DNA from: JANLYC01 sp963815445
GTDB taxonomy: Bacteria; Actinomycetota; Actinomycetes; Propionibacteriales; Nocardioidaceae
NCBI GenBank assembly: GCA_963815445.1
Contig: CAWFGV010000004.1
Span: forward strand, 124,001 to 188,000
Direction: 5' to 3'
DNA length: 64,000 nucleotides
Part shown: positions 9,601 to 17,893 of the stretch, piece by piece
Layout: every line of letters starts with the position of its first letter
Numbering within the stretch: position 1 is the stretch's first letter
The notes under the pieces: generated by a model
The model's database searches: none
What the model was told of the DNA's origin: nothing
What the model saw: only the letters and a program-made list of their open reading frames with translations
Position numbers and translations under genes: made by a program

Positions 9601-10083
9601 GTCTACGCCACCCTCGGTAGCCACCAGACGACAGTTCAGTTGCTCACCGACATCGAGACCACCCCCGGTCTCGACGACGCCAGTGAGCTCGCCACCTACC
9701 TGCCCACGATCGTGCGTTCCGCCATCACGATCGGTGACCCCGGCCTCGCCGAACGCCTCGCCCGCCACCTCGCCCCCCGATACCCCTACGCCGAACATGC
9801 CCTGGCCGCTGTCCGAGCAGCACTCGCGGAAGCACACGGCGAAACCGACACCGCCGCCGCCGGCTACGCCGACGCCGCCGCCCGCTGGCAGAGTTTCGGC
9901 GACATACCCGAGCAAGGCTTCGCACTGCTCGGCTCAGGCCGTTGTCTGCTCGCCCTCGCACGCCACGAAGAGGCCAAGGAACCCTTGCTGGCCGCCCGCG
10001 ACGTCTTCACCCGCTGCGGCATGCTCCCCGCTCTCGAAGAGACCGAGACGTTACTGGCCAAGGCCACGCCTCTCAGCTCCTAG
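6667..10083 (+). CDS. zinc-ribbon / class III adenylate or guanylate cyclase / AAA ATPase / TPR protein, copy 1
   Basis: 1138 residues. A zinc ribbon (C4, C7, C18, C21) is followed by a class III cyclase domain (about 35-215) that looks catalytically complete: metal aspartates D45 (FCDLVGFT) and D89 (EKFIGDAVVG), base-reading K85 and D159, and transition-state N162 and R166 (INTASRLQ). An AAA/STAND-type ATPase follows, with Walker A GEPGLGKS at 261-268 and Walker B VLVFEDLHWAD near 380. The C-terminal half is helical and TPR-like. K/D base-reading residues favour ATP as substrate. The product probably signals through cAMP in the cytosol, with the ATPase/TPR part as sensor. A near-full-length paralogue follows at 10175. 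Codon choice switches within this gene (see findings). Confidence 0.88.
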   Translation: MVSCPSCGDENPDGKKFCGECAAPLAAPARGLGEERKVVTSLFCDLVGFTATSESADPEDVNMMLAAYFAMARKHIEGFGGTVEKFIGDAVVGVFGVPVAHEDDPERAVRAGLKIVEAAEELRSVGDAPLVMRVGVNTGPALVRLGAVPGSGEGMLAGDAINTASRLQSVAPEMGVAVGVGTFEATARVFEYDELEPAVVKGKAEPVRVFWAKASLARFGTDITRTHDSPFVGREIDLAVLKGVFDKTVAAAAPQLVTVVGEPGLGKSRLVAELFSYIDDRPGLVRWRQGRCLPYGEGITYWALGEILKAHTGILDSDPPVTAQTKLDAVLPAGSEREWFRQRLLPLLGIEATSTAERDELFTAWRRFFEHVADLDPTVLVFEDLHWADPAMLAFLEHLADRAEGVPLLVVGTARPELFDHHPDYARGLRNTTSINLVPLTQAETTRLVCGLLDTTVIPAELQTPILERAGGNPLYAEEFLRLLKDKELLVHHGASWGLVQDAEIPFPDTVQALIAARLDTLAPDRKALLADAAVVGKVFWAGAVAAMGDVAEVDVVDLLHELSRKELVRPSRRSTMEGEAEYAFWHVLARDVAYSQIPRASRAARHVAAATWIESKAPDRLEDLADVLAYHHTAALDLATAAGQADLTDLQESALRFLTLAGERALGLNTAAALDAFERALVLTPAGHPTRPDALTHFADAARNSGRNADAATALDEAITIYRQRDDTRAAARTMTTLGSVLERLNDPRSRELSAQALNLLEPLTPGPDLVEALLNVAEDAIFAGRPEEGITLIERALTIAAEAGLPRPPLAFAARGNGRSYLGDAGGLQDYRDAIELQTQAGQGRRAAINYNNLGVALRNFNGPQAALDVLSEGLAFATPRGLEDVALIVRGSALPAMLSSGDIPATLTAAAELAVHADDTGDELSLVEIRAVQALALTYTGRADETRGVLDLIVNAARRSGRPDLIVSGFGCPAVVYATLGSHQTTVQLLTDIETTPGLDDASELATYLPTIVRSAITIGDPGLAERLARHLAPRYPYAEHALAAVRAALAEAHGETDTAAAGYADAAARWQSFGDIPEQGFALLGSGRCLLALARHEEAKEPLLAARDVFTRCGMLPALEETETLLAKATPLSS

Positions 10084-10135
10084 CGAGTTGTCAGAAGTAG
10101 GGAGGGCTATCGCCGTCCGTACTTCTGACAACTCG
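10084..10135. repeat. palindromic repeat, copy 1 (16-bp perfect stem)
   Basis: Left arm 10084-10099 and right arm 10120-10135 are exact reverse complements (CGAGTTGTCAGAAGTA), separated by a 20-nt loop. It begins on the base after the stop codon of cyclase gene 1. There is no U-tract, so it may act as an actinobacterial-style terminator or be a mobile palindrome. Related elements lie at 13590 and 14567. Confidence 0.8.
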
Positions 10136-10162
10136 GTCCTGACAAGGTGGGGCAGCGGGCCA

Positions 10163-10168
10163 TAGTCT
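10163..10168 (+). promoter_or_regulatory. -10 box (TAGTCT) of cyclase gene 2, probably leaderless
   Basis: TAGTCT ends exactly 6 nt before GTG 10175, as in the paralogue at 6655. It implies that gene 2 has its own promoter despite lying only about 90 nt behind gene 1. Confidence 0.5.
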
Positions 10169-10174
10169 CGGCTG

Positions 10175-13100
10175 GTGCAGTGTCCTTCGTGTGGTCATGA
10201 CAATGCCGAGGGGCACAAGTTCTGCAGTGAGTGCGCCGCGTCGCTGTCGGTCGCAGGACGCAACCTGCGGGAAGAGCGCAAGGTCGTCACCTCGCTCTTC
10301 TGTGATCTCGTCGGCTTCACTGCGACCTCGGAGTCCGCTGATCCCGAAGACGTCAACACGATGCTCGCCGCCTATTACGCCATGGCCCGCAAGCACATCG
10401 AGTCCTTCGGCGGCACGGTAGAGAAGTTCATCGGTGACGCCGTCGTGGGCGTCTTCGGCGTACCCGCCGCACACGAGGACGATCCAGAACGTGCCGTCCG
10501 TGCCGGGCTGAAGATCATCGAGGCGGCTGAAGACCTCGCCTCTGTCGGCGGCGAACCGCTGGCCCTGCGGGTCGGGATCAACACCGGGGAAGCGCTGGTC
10601 CGCCTGGGAGCACGGCCGGGCGCCGGTGAGTCGATGCTGGCCGGAGATGCGATCAACACCGCCTCTCGCCTGCAGTCGGTCGCACCTGAGCTGGGCGTCG
10701 CAGTCGGACTTGGTACGTACGAAGCCACGCGGCAGATCTTCGAGTACGACGAGCTCGAACCGGCGGCGCTGAAGGGCAAGGCAGAACCAGTGCGGGTGTT
10801 CTGGGCGAAGGCGCCTCGCGCGAGGTTCGGAACCGACGTGACGCGACGACACGACACGACCTTCGTCGGGCGCGAGATCGACCTGGCGATCCTGAAGGGC
10901 GTCTTCGAGAAGACGGTGGCACAGAGCGCGACCCAGCTGGTCACGATCATCGGGGAACCCGGTGTCGGGAAGAGTCGTCTGGTCGCGGAGCTCTTCGCGC
11001 ACATCGAGGAGCGCACGGAACTGATCCGCTGGCGGCAGGGCCGATGCCTCCCGTACGGCGAAGGGGTGACCTTCTGGGCTCTGGGCGAGATCCTCAAGGC
11101 ACACACCGGAATCCTCGAGTCCGACCCACCCGCAACAGCAGCAGCCAAGCTCGACGTCGTCCTGCCCGAAGGCGCCGAGCGCGAGTGGTTCCGACAACGC
11201 CTGCTGCCCCTTCTTGGCATCGAGGCCTCATCATCCGCTGAGCGCCAGGAGCTGTTCACGGCCTGGAGGCGGTTCCTCGAGCAGATGGCAGAGCAGGACC
11301 CCACCGTGTTGGTGTTCGAGGACCTTCACTGGGCCGACCAGGCCATGCTGGACTTCCTCGAACACCTCGCTGACCGGGCCGAGGGGCTGCCCCTGCTGAT
11401 CATCGGGACCGTCCGGCCGGAGCTGTTCGACCACCACCCCGACTATGCCCGCGGGCTGCGCAACAACACTCCGATCAATCTCGCACCGCTCTCCCAATCG
11501 GAGACCACGCGCCTTGTGTGCTCCCTGCTCGAGACAAGCGTCCTCCCGGCGGAGCTGCAAACTCCGATCCTGGAGCGTTCCGGTGGCAATCCGTTGTACG
11601 CCGAGGAGTTCGTCCGTCTCCTCAAGGACCGAGATCTGCTGGTCAAGACCGGATCCGCCTGGGCGCTGGCCGAAGACGCGGACATCCCGTTCCCGGACTC
11701 TGTGCAAGCACTGATCGCGGCGCGCCTGGACACTCTCTCTCCCGAACGCAAGGCCGTGCTGGCCGACGCCGCGGTCATCGGGAAAGTCTTCTGGGCCGGC
11801 GGGATAGCCGCCATGGGCGGCCTCGGCGTATCGGACGTGGTCGAGGTGATGCGCGAGCTCTCCCGCAAGGAGCTCGTGCGGCCGGCCCGCCGTTCTTCGA
11901 TGGAGGGCGAAGCGGAGTACTCGTTCTGGCATGTGCTGGCCCGCGACGTCGCCTACGCCCAGATTCCCAGGGCATCACGAGCGTCCCGTCACGTCGCCGC
12001 AGCCGGCTGGGTCGAGTCGACGTCACCGGGGAGGCTCGAGGATCACGCGGACGTGTTGGCCTACCACTACACCGCCGCGCTGGAGCTGGCGAAGGCTGCA
12101 GGGCAGCGTGACCTGACAGACCTGGAGACCCCCGCGACCCGGTTTCTCATCCTGGCCGGAGAGCGGGCCCTCGGGCTGGACACCGCCGCGGCTCTCGACG
12201 CGTTCGAACGCGCCCTCGCACTGACCCCGGTCGGTCATCCAGCCCGCGCGGAGACGCTGAGTCGGTTCGGAGATGCCGCCCGTCAGGCGGGACGGCTCAA
12301 CGACGCCGTCAGCGCACTCGAGGAAGCGGTCGCCCTCTTCGCTGACCGCGGCGAGGTGCTCCCCCGCGCGCGCGCGATCAGCGTCCTGTCCGGAGTTCTC
12401 CAACGAGTCAACGACCCGCGGTCCGTCAGCCTCTCCGCTAGGGCCTTGGCCGATCTCGAAGGAATCCCACCCGGCCCCGAACTGATCGACCTGCTCGCCG
12501 ATGTCGCGTCGGACGCGGCTTCCACCGGCCGCGCCGAGGAGGGCATCGCGCTCTCCGAGCGAGCTCTCGCAGCCGCCGAGAGGGCGTCCCTTCCGCGGCC
12601 GGCTCGCGCTCTGGGGAGCCTGGCGAATGCGCGCACCGTCCTGGGCGATGCTGGCGGTCTGGACGACTACCGCGAAGCGTTGAAGCTCGCGATTCAGGCC
12701 GGGCAGGGCAGAGTTGCTGGGCTGTTGTACAACAACCTCGGGGTCGCGTTGCGCCACTTCGAGGGCTCCCGCGCAGCCCTGGAGGTGTTTGCCGAGGGGA
12801 TCGCCTTTTCCACCTCGCGGGGCATCGACGAAGTGGCGATCTTGACGCGCACCAGCTCGCTGCCAGCGATGCTCAACGAGGGTGACCTGCAACGAACGCT
12901 GGCGGCCGCGGACGAGGTCGCCAAGCACGCGCATGACAGCGGCGACGAGTTCGACCTGGTAGAGATCGGGGGGGTCCAGGCGAACATCCTGACCTACCTT
13001 GGAGTGACCGACGTCGCGACTGACTTGCCTGACCGGCTGGCCCGAATGGCGCGCCGTTCCAGTCGACCGGATCTCGCTGCGGGGGGTCTCGGAACTGCCG

Positions 13101-13612
13101 CGATCCTCCTCGTGGCACGGGCAGAGCCAGCGGCCGCAGCGGAGCTCATGGAGGAACTGGCGACGACGACAGGGCTGGAGGGCTCGTCCGAGCTGGCCAA
13201 CTACCTTGCACCGGTCGTGCGGGCCAGCGTCGCCATCGACCGGCCAGATCTCGGCGAACGACTCGCGGCACGACTCCTGCCGCGCTACAAGAGCGCCGAG
13301 CACGCCTTGGCCGCCAGCGAGGCTGTGCTGGCCGAAGCCCACGGAGACACGGAGCAGGCGGTCGTGGCCTATGCGGACGCACTCGAGCGATGGCAGGAGT
13401 TCGGAGTCGTACCAGAGCAGGGATTTGCGCTCCTGGGGCGAGGGCGTTGTCTGCTGGCCCTGTCCCGGAACGAAGAGGCCAAGGCGTCCCTGTCTGCGGC
13501 CCGGGACATCTTCGCCCGCTGCGGCATGCTGCCTGCGTTGACGGAGACCGACGAGCTACTCGCCGACGCAACCCGCACTCACTTCCTGATTGTCAGAAGT
13601 GGAGGGGGCTAG
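10175..13612 (+). CDS. zinc-ribbon / class III cyclase / AAA ATPase / TPR protein, copy 2
   Basis: 1145 residues, collinear with copy 1 throughout: zinc ribbon CPSCGHD...FCSEC, cyclase motifs FCDLVGFT, VEKFIGDAVVGVFG and LAGDAINTASRLQ, Walker A GEPGVGKS, Walker B VLVFEDLHWAD, then a TPR-like tail. All catalytic residues listed for copy 1 are kept, so both should be active. The GTG at 10175 matches the start of copy 1. The last residues (about IVRSGGG) and the stop codon are encoded inside palindromic repeat copy 2, which appears to have replaced the original 3' end. It arose by tandem duplication that is old enough for codon usage to differ. Confidence 0.88.
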   Translation: MQCPSCGHDNAEGHKFCSECAASLSVAGRNLREERKVVTSLFCDLVGFTATSESADPEDVNTMLAAYYAMARKHIESFGGTVEKFIGDAVVGVFGVPAAHEDDPERAVRAGLKIIEAAEDLASVGGEPLALRVGINTGEALVRLGARPGAGESMLAGDAINTASRLQSVAPELGVAVGLGTYEATRQIFEYDELEPAALKGKAEPVRVFWAKAPRARFGTDVTRRHDTTFVGREIDLAILKGVFEKTVAQSATQLVTIIGEPGVGKSRLVAELFAHIEERTELIRWRQGRCLPYGEGVTFWALGEILKAHTGILESDPPATAAAKLDVVLPEGAEREWFRQRLLPLLGIEASSSAERQELFTAWRRFLEQMAEQDPTVLVFEDLHWADQAMLDFLEHLADRAEGLPLLIIGTVRPELFDHHPDYARGLRNNTPINLAPLSQSETTRLVCSLLETSVLPAELQTPILERSGGNPLYAEEFVRLLKDRDLLVKTGSAWALAEDADIPFPDSVQALIAARLDTLSPERKAVLADAAVIGKVFWAGGIAAMGGLGVSDVVEVMRELSRKELVRPARRSSMEGEAEYSFWHVLARDVAYAQIPRASRASRHVAAAGWVESTSPGRLEDHADVLAYHYTAALELAKAAGQRDLTDLETPATRFLILAGERALGLDTAAALDAFERALALTPVGHPARAETLSRFGDAARQAGRLNDAVSALEEAVALFADRGEVLPRARAISVLSGVLQRVNDPRSVSLSARALADLEGIPPGPELIDLLADVASDAASTGRAEEGIALSERALAAAERASLPRPARALGSLANARTVLGDAGGLDDYREALKLAIQAGQGRVAGLLYNNLGVALRHFEGSRAALEVFAEGIAFSTSRGIDEVAILTRTSSLPAMLNEGDLQRTLAAADEVAKHAHDSGDEFDLVEIGGVQANILTYLGVTDVATDLPDRLARMARRSSRPDLAAGGLGTAAILLVARAEPAAAAELMEELATTTGLEGSSELANYLAPVVRASVAIDRPDLGERLAARLLPRYKSAEHALAASEAVLAEAHGDTEQAVVAYADALERWQEFGVVPEQGFALLGRGRCLLALSRNEEAKASLSAARDIFARCGMLPALTETDELLADATRTHFLIVRSGGG

Positions 13613-13636
13613 AGCCGCCTGTACTTTGATCACTCG
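13590..13636. repeat. palindromic repeat, copy 2 (degenerate, contains a stop codon)
   Basis: The left arm TTGTCAGAAGT (13590-13600) is identical to copy 1, and the loop keeps the GGAGGG(G)GCTA-N-GCCG pattern. The right arm has decayed (ACTTTGATCACTCGG). The TAG ending cyclase gene 2 (13610-13612) lies in the loop. Confidence 0.65.
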
Positions 13637-13644
13637 GTGGGGGG

Positions 13645-14551
13645 TCAGTGGCAGACGTCGTGGAGGAGCCCCATCGCCTGAGCCTGGAGGGATCTGGGCG
13701 GCTCGATGATCTCGGTGTGCGGGCGGCCGGACCCGACCCGGACGATCGCAGTAAAGATGAACGTCTGCTGGCTCGACGACAGGGCATGCGGCTCGCAGCG
13801 GTCATTGCCCTGGATCAGCACCGGCACGGTGCACAGCCTGCTGTCCTGTGTCCAGCCGCGCAACCTCGCCTCGAGGCGGATCGTCGGGGAAGACCTCGAG
13901 GAGAACGCTGCCGAGGATCGAGTCGATCACCACGCGGCTGCCCGACCCACCGTCCGCTGGCCGCTTCAGGACCAGGGCACCCACCAGGCTCGGCAGCCCG
14001 TGGACCACCTCGCGGCGGAACGGCGTCCGGTAGGTCAGAGAGCCGGCAGCGACCAGGGCAGCGTGCGCGCAGCCGTCGTCGTGCAACTGGGTGAGCTCGT
14101 CGATGCCGAGCCGGTCGACCGGGAGTCGCAGCTCGCCGGAACCGTCCTCCGCCGTGTAGTCGACGACCACGGTCGCGTCCCGCGCCGAGGCACCTGGACC
14201 ACAGACCGGATCGCCGTAGTCGACGGTGAGGTCGATGGTCCGGCCGGGTGTGAAGTCGGTGTCCTTGGCGGTGGGCGGTTGGCCCTCGAAGGCCGAGGTC
14301 TCGAGCCGCACCTGGTCGACATGCAGCGCGGTCTTCGCGTCGGTCGTGAGCTCCAGTCCGATCCGTCGCGTCCCGATGTCGGCCCGCTGCTGGACCACCG
14401 TGGCCGTCAATCCGACGGGTGCTTGTCCGACGGAAGACCCATCACCCGGTGTCGTCTCCCCCGGCCTGTCGCTCGTCCCGCCTCCCGTACAGCCAGCGAG
14501 CACGACGAGCAGTCCCACCGCCGCGCCCGCAGCCCAAGCTGTTGACCGCAC
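13645..14551 (-). pseudogene. putative lipoprotein gene with one frameshift
   Basis: The N-terminal part (249 codons, ending at 13802) starts with a signal peptide and lipobox VVLAGC, Cys21, so the product would be a membrane-anchored lipoprotein. After about VLLEVFP the frame runs into unrelated residues. Reading the next frame from the GGGG run at 13886-13889 gives a sensible continuation (TIRLEARLRGWTQDSRLC ... LLHDVCH) to a stop at 13645. Dropping one base from that run restores one protein of about 302 residues. This is either a real frameshift or a sequencing error. No function recognised. Confidence 0.65.
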
Positions 14552-14566
14552 CGCATTCCCCGTCCT

Positions 14567-14617
14567 CGAGTTGTCAGAACCAACTGGCCCTCCAGCGCTG
14601 CCTTATTCTGACAAGTC
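14567..14617. repeat. palindromic repeat, copy 3
   Basis: Left arm CGAGTTGTCAGAA (14567-14579) and right arm TTCTGACAAGTCG (14605-14617) pair over 13 bp with one mismatch. The left arm is identical to copy 1; the loop differs, carrying the CCCTCC motif on this strand. It lies just upstream of the frameshifted lipoprotein gene. Confidence 0.7.
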
Positions 14618-14756
14618 GGGTGGACGGACCCTAGGACCATCGACCGAACGGGCAGATCTGCCTCGCAAATGCCTCTATTACGCTGCGTATGTGTCTTGCC
14701 ACCGTCTGTAGGGCGCATGCTTGAGCACATTGCTCCACCTCTCTGTCAGGAGTGCC

Positions 14757-15791
14757 ATGCCCACCCGGGATGACGCACGTATTCGCAGCCTCGCCACGAT
14801 GGCGCGCGCCCTCGGCCGTTCCGAGGCTCTCCTGACGCTGCTCGAGATCGCGTCGGAGGAGGCCCGTCAGGCGCTGGCTGCCAGCACCGCGTCGATCAGC
14901 CGCCTCGAGCAAGGATCGACGACCGTCCGGACGCTCATCAACGTCGGTGAGCTCGGCCCAACCGAGGAGCGGTGGCCGCAGGACGAGACGTACGACATGG
15001 GGTCCTTCTCCAACCTCGAGCTCGTGCTCGCGGACTCGAAGACCTGGACCGCATCGATCGATGATCCCGACGCCGCGCCGGCGGAGCTCGACCTCCTCCG
15101 TCAGCTGCACAAGGGGACCTCGTTGGGATCACCCATCATCGTCGACGGTCAGCTCTGGGGAGAGTTCTACGCGACGCGGCCGGTCGGTGCACCGGCCTTC
15201 GACACCGACGACATCGCCTACATCGAGGCCCTCGTCGCCATCTTGTCCGGATCCATCTCGCGTTCACTCCGCGAGGAGTCACTCGAGCAGCTGGCGTTCC
15301 AAGACCCCCTCACGGGACTCTGGAACAGACGTGCCCTTGATGAGCGCGCCGCCCAGGCCTTCAACGTTCCCGCGGACTCGACCCGGATCATCAGCGTCGT
15401 CCAGGTGGACATCAACCGCCTCAAGGAAGTCAACGACGAGCTCGGCCACCACGCCGGGGACCAGCTCATCCAGTCCGTCGCGCGCACGTTGCTCGCGGAG
15501 TTCAGCGGACTGCCGGCGAGCCTGGTGGCGCGCGTCGGCGGAGACGAGTTCACCGTCCTGGTGGTTGGCCACGAGCCGGCGACCGTCGCCACTGTGGTGG
15601 AGCGGCTGAGCCAACGCGCGTGGCAGCTCGGCGTACAACCCGGCGTCTCGTGCGGAATCGCCAGCGCCGTCCTCACACCCGAGTCGAAGATCACCCCCAG
15701 CGAGCTGTTCGCCGCCGCCGACCAGGCCCAGTACACGACCAAGCGCCGCCACGGCAGGGCATCGACCGCCCTTGGCGGCATCGTCGGCTGA
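14757..15791 (+). CDS. GAF-GGDEF diguanylate cyclase
   Basis: 344 residues from ATG 14757, chosen because AGGAG lies 5 nt ahead; an upstream TTG has none. An N-terminal GAF domain (about 20-165; LGSPIIVDGQLWGEFYAT) is followed by a GGDEF domain (about 180-340) with the intact active-site RVGGDEFTV and the FQDPLTGLWNRRAL entry motif. It should make cyclic di-GMP in response to whatever GAF binds. No inhibitory RxxD five residues upstream of GGDEF is obvious. Transcribed alone. Confidence 0.9.
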   Translation: MPTRDDARIRSLATMARALGRSEALLTLLEIASEEARQALAASTASISRLEQGSTTVRTLINVGELGPTEERWPQDETYDMGSFSNLELVLADSKTWTASIDDPDAAPAELDLLRQLHKGTSLGSPIIVDGQLWGEFYATRPVGAPAFDTDDIAYIEALVAILSGSISRSLREESLEQLAFQDPLTGLWNRRALDERAAQAFNVPADSTRIISVVQVDINRLKEVNDELGHHAGDQLIQSVARTLLAEFSGLPASLVARVGGDEFTVLVVGHEPATVATVVERLSQRAWQLGVQPGVSCGIASAVLTPESKITPSELFAAADQAQYTTKRRHGRASTALGGIVG

Positions 15792-15838
15792 TCGTCCGCA
15801 GGCTCGACCGGCTCGGCGGAAACCACAGACCCAGCGGC

Positions 15839-15844
15839 TACTCT
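15839..15844 (+). promoter_or_regulatory. -10 box (TACTCT) of response regulator gene, probably leaderless
   Basis: TACTCT ends 6 nt before ATG 15851, with no Shine-Dalgarno between. Confidence 0.45.
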
Positions 15845-15850
15845 GCGCGT

Positions 15851-16543
15851 ATGTCGCGCATCGTGTTGATCGAGGACGATCCGGCGATCCGGCGTTCCCT
15901 CGCGCGAGACCTGCGTGCCAACGGCCACGTCGTCACCACCACGGAGTCAGGGGCTGAGGGGTTGTCGACCGCACTCGCGCACTCTCCGGATGTCGTCATC
16001 CTCGACCTCGGACTTCCCGACCTCGACGGGCGAGACGTCCTGGCGATGCTGCGCGCGGTGCGCGACGTGCCCGTCATCGTCGCCACCGCGCGTGACGATG
16101 ACGCGAGCATGGTCAAGCTGCTCGACGCCGGCGCGGACGACTACGTGGTGAAGCCGTTCCGGGCGGCCCAGATCGAAGCCAGGATCCGAGCCGTGCTCCG
16201 ACGGGCTGCCCCTGGCCAGGCACGGGCCGACGATGCCATCGAGGTGGGCCGGCTCCGCATCGACCCGAGCAGCCGGGAGGTCCGGCTCGACGATGAGCGC
16301 ATCGACCTCTCACGCAAGGAGTTCGATCTCATCTTCGCGCTGGCGCGGCGGACCGGAGATGTGGTGTCGAAGAACGAGCTGCTCGCCGAGGTGTGGCAGC
16401 AGCCCTGGGGTGGTGGCGACCGAACCGTCGACGTGCACCTGTCGTGGCTGCGCCGCAAGCTCGGCGAGACGGCGGCCGAGCCCCGGTACCTCCACAGCAT
16501 CCGCGGCGTGGGCATCAAGCTCGCCCCGCCCGAAGGCGATTGA
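15851..16543 (+). CDS. OmpR/PhoB-family response regulator
   Basis: 230 residues. Receiver domain with acidic pocket D9/D10, phospho-acceptor D52 (VVILDLGLPD), T79 and K101 (DDYVVKPF), then a winged-helix output domain (about 130-228; LSRKEFDLIFALARR, RTVDVHLSWLRRKLGE). The start ATG 15851 begins the canonical SRIVLIEDD strand. The kinase gene follows 3 nt later. The kinase and the redox cassette downstream are the probable partners and targets. Confidence 0.93.
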   Translation: MSRIVLIEDDPAIRRSLARDLRANGHVVTTTESGAEGLSTALAHSPDVVILDLGLPDLDGRDVLAMLRAVRDVPVIVATARDDDASMVKLLDAGADDYVVKPFRAAQIEARIRAVLRRAAPGQARADDAIEVGRLRIDPSSREVRLDDERIDLSRKEFDLIFALARRTGDVVSKNELLAEVWQQPWGGGDRTVDVHLSWLRRKLGETAAEPRYLHSIRGVGIKLAPPEGD

Positions 16544-16546
16544 CCC

Positions 16547-17893
16547 GTGCGGCGACGCATCCTGACGCTGACCGTCGGCCTCACCGCCACCGTGATCCTC
16601 GCCTTCGCCATCCCGCTCGCCTTCCTGATCTACCAGTCCGTCGAGAGCTCGGCGCTGGATCACGCCCGCTTCGAGGCCGAGGGCGTGGCCGGGTTCATCG
16701 GAGCGGGGTCTCCGACCGAGTCAGACGTGACGCAATTCCTCACCCACCGCGACGACCGCGACCACGCAACGACCTGGGTCGTTGGCCCCAGTGGCACCGT
16801 GCTCGGTACGCCGCCCACGGGCGTACCGAACGTGAGCGCCCGCGGTCCTGACCTCGACGCCGATGGCGATGGGCGCATCGGTGATGTGGCGCCCACCAAC
16901 GTGGAAGACGTCGGCACAGGCGTCGTCACCCAGGTGCAGGCGCTCACCCAGAGCGGAACCTGGACAGTGCGCACCTATCTCACTGATGCGCAGCTGCGTG
17001 AAGGCCTGGCCGCCCGGTGGTCGATCCTCACCGCCGTCACGTTGGCACTGCTCGCCGGCAGCGTCGCCGCTGGGGAGTTGTCAGCTCGGCGGTTGGCCCG
17101 ACCGCTTGAAGACGCAGCCAGCACGGCCCATCGGTTGGCGACCGGCGACACGATAGCCCGGGCCAGCACCGACGGCCCCCGTGAGGTGGCCGAGGTGGGG
17201 GCCGCGCTCAACCAGCTCGCTGATCGGATCGACGAGGTGATCGCCACCGAACGTGAGGCGGTCGCCGACCTGTCGCATCGCCTGCGTACTCCGTTGACCG
17301 CACTACGCCTCGACATCGACGCGCTCGACGATCCGGCGGACGCGGCCAGGTTGAGCGAGCACGCCACGAACCTGGAACGGTCCCTGACCGCGATCATCCA
17401 CGCGGCCCGGCGGCCGGCCCGCGAGGGACGGTTCCCCGGCTGTGACGCGGCCGACGTCGTCCGACAGCGGGTCGACTTCTGGACGCCGCTCGTCGTCGAC
17501 CAGGACCGCCACACCACGATCGACATCGCGAACACGCCCACGTCGGTACGTCTCGCGCGCGACGACCTGACCGCGGCCGTGGACGCCCTGATCGAGAACG
17601 TCATCGCCCACACCGCCGAAGGCACGGACTTCGAGGTGTCGGTACGCCACGACACGTCTGAGGACCGACCGATGGTCGTCGTGACAGTCGCCGATCACGG
17701 CGAGGGCATGCCGGCCGGCGTCGGCGTGCGCGGCCGAAGCGACCGGGGCTCGACCGGTCTCGGCATCGACATCGCCCGACGAGCAGCCGATGACAGTGGC
17801 GGGTTCCTCCGGCTCGGCCAGCACGATCCCACCGGCGCCCGGGTGGAACTGTGGCTCGGCACACCCTCTCAGGTCGGTCACAGCACGATTTGA
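16547..17893 (+). CDS. sensor histidine kinase
   Basis: 448 residues, GTG start 3 nt after the regulator stop. Two membrane segments (about 5-27 and 155-177) bracket an extracytoplasmic sensor; then HAMP, the phospho-acceptor helix ADLSHRLRTPLTALRLD and an ATPase domain with N box (DALIENVIAHT), G1 (DHGEGMP) and G2 (GSTGLGID). It forms a two-component pair with the gene before it. The sensor segment contains an acidic stretch DLDADGDGRIGD that resembles a calcium-binding loop; metal sensing is speculative. Confidence 0.92.
   Translation: MRRRILTLTVGLTATVILAFAIPLAFLIYQSVESSALDHARFEAEGVAGFIGAGSPTESDVTQFLTHRDDRDHATTWVVGPSGTVLGTPPTGVPNVSARGPDLDADGDGRIGDVAPTNVEDVGTGVVTQVQALTQSGTWTVRTYLTDAQLREGLAARWSILTAVTLALLAGSVAAGELSARRLARPLEDAASTAHRLATGDTIARASTDGPREVAEVGAALNQLADRIDEVIATEREAVADLSHRLRTPLTALRLDIDALDDPADAARLSEHATNLERSLTAIIHAARRPAREGRFPGCDAADVVRQRVDFWTPLVVDQDRHTTIDIANTPTSVRLARDDLTAAVDALIENVIAHTAEGTDFEVSVRHDTSEDRPMVVVTVADHGEGMPAGVGVRGRSDRGSTGLGIDIARRAADDSGGFLRLGQHDPTGARVELWLGTPSQVGHSTI

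Noticed and set aside
17075..17092. Possible extra copy of the palindromic repeat (GAGTTGTCAG) in the histidine kinase gene
   Set aside because: Only one arm matches, with no inverted partner within 60 bp; it is ordinary coding sequence.
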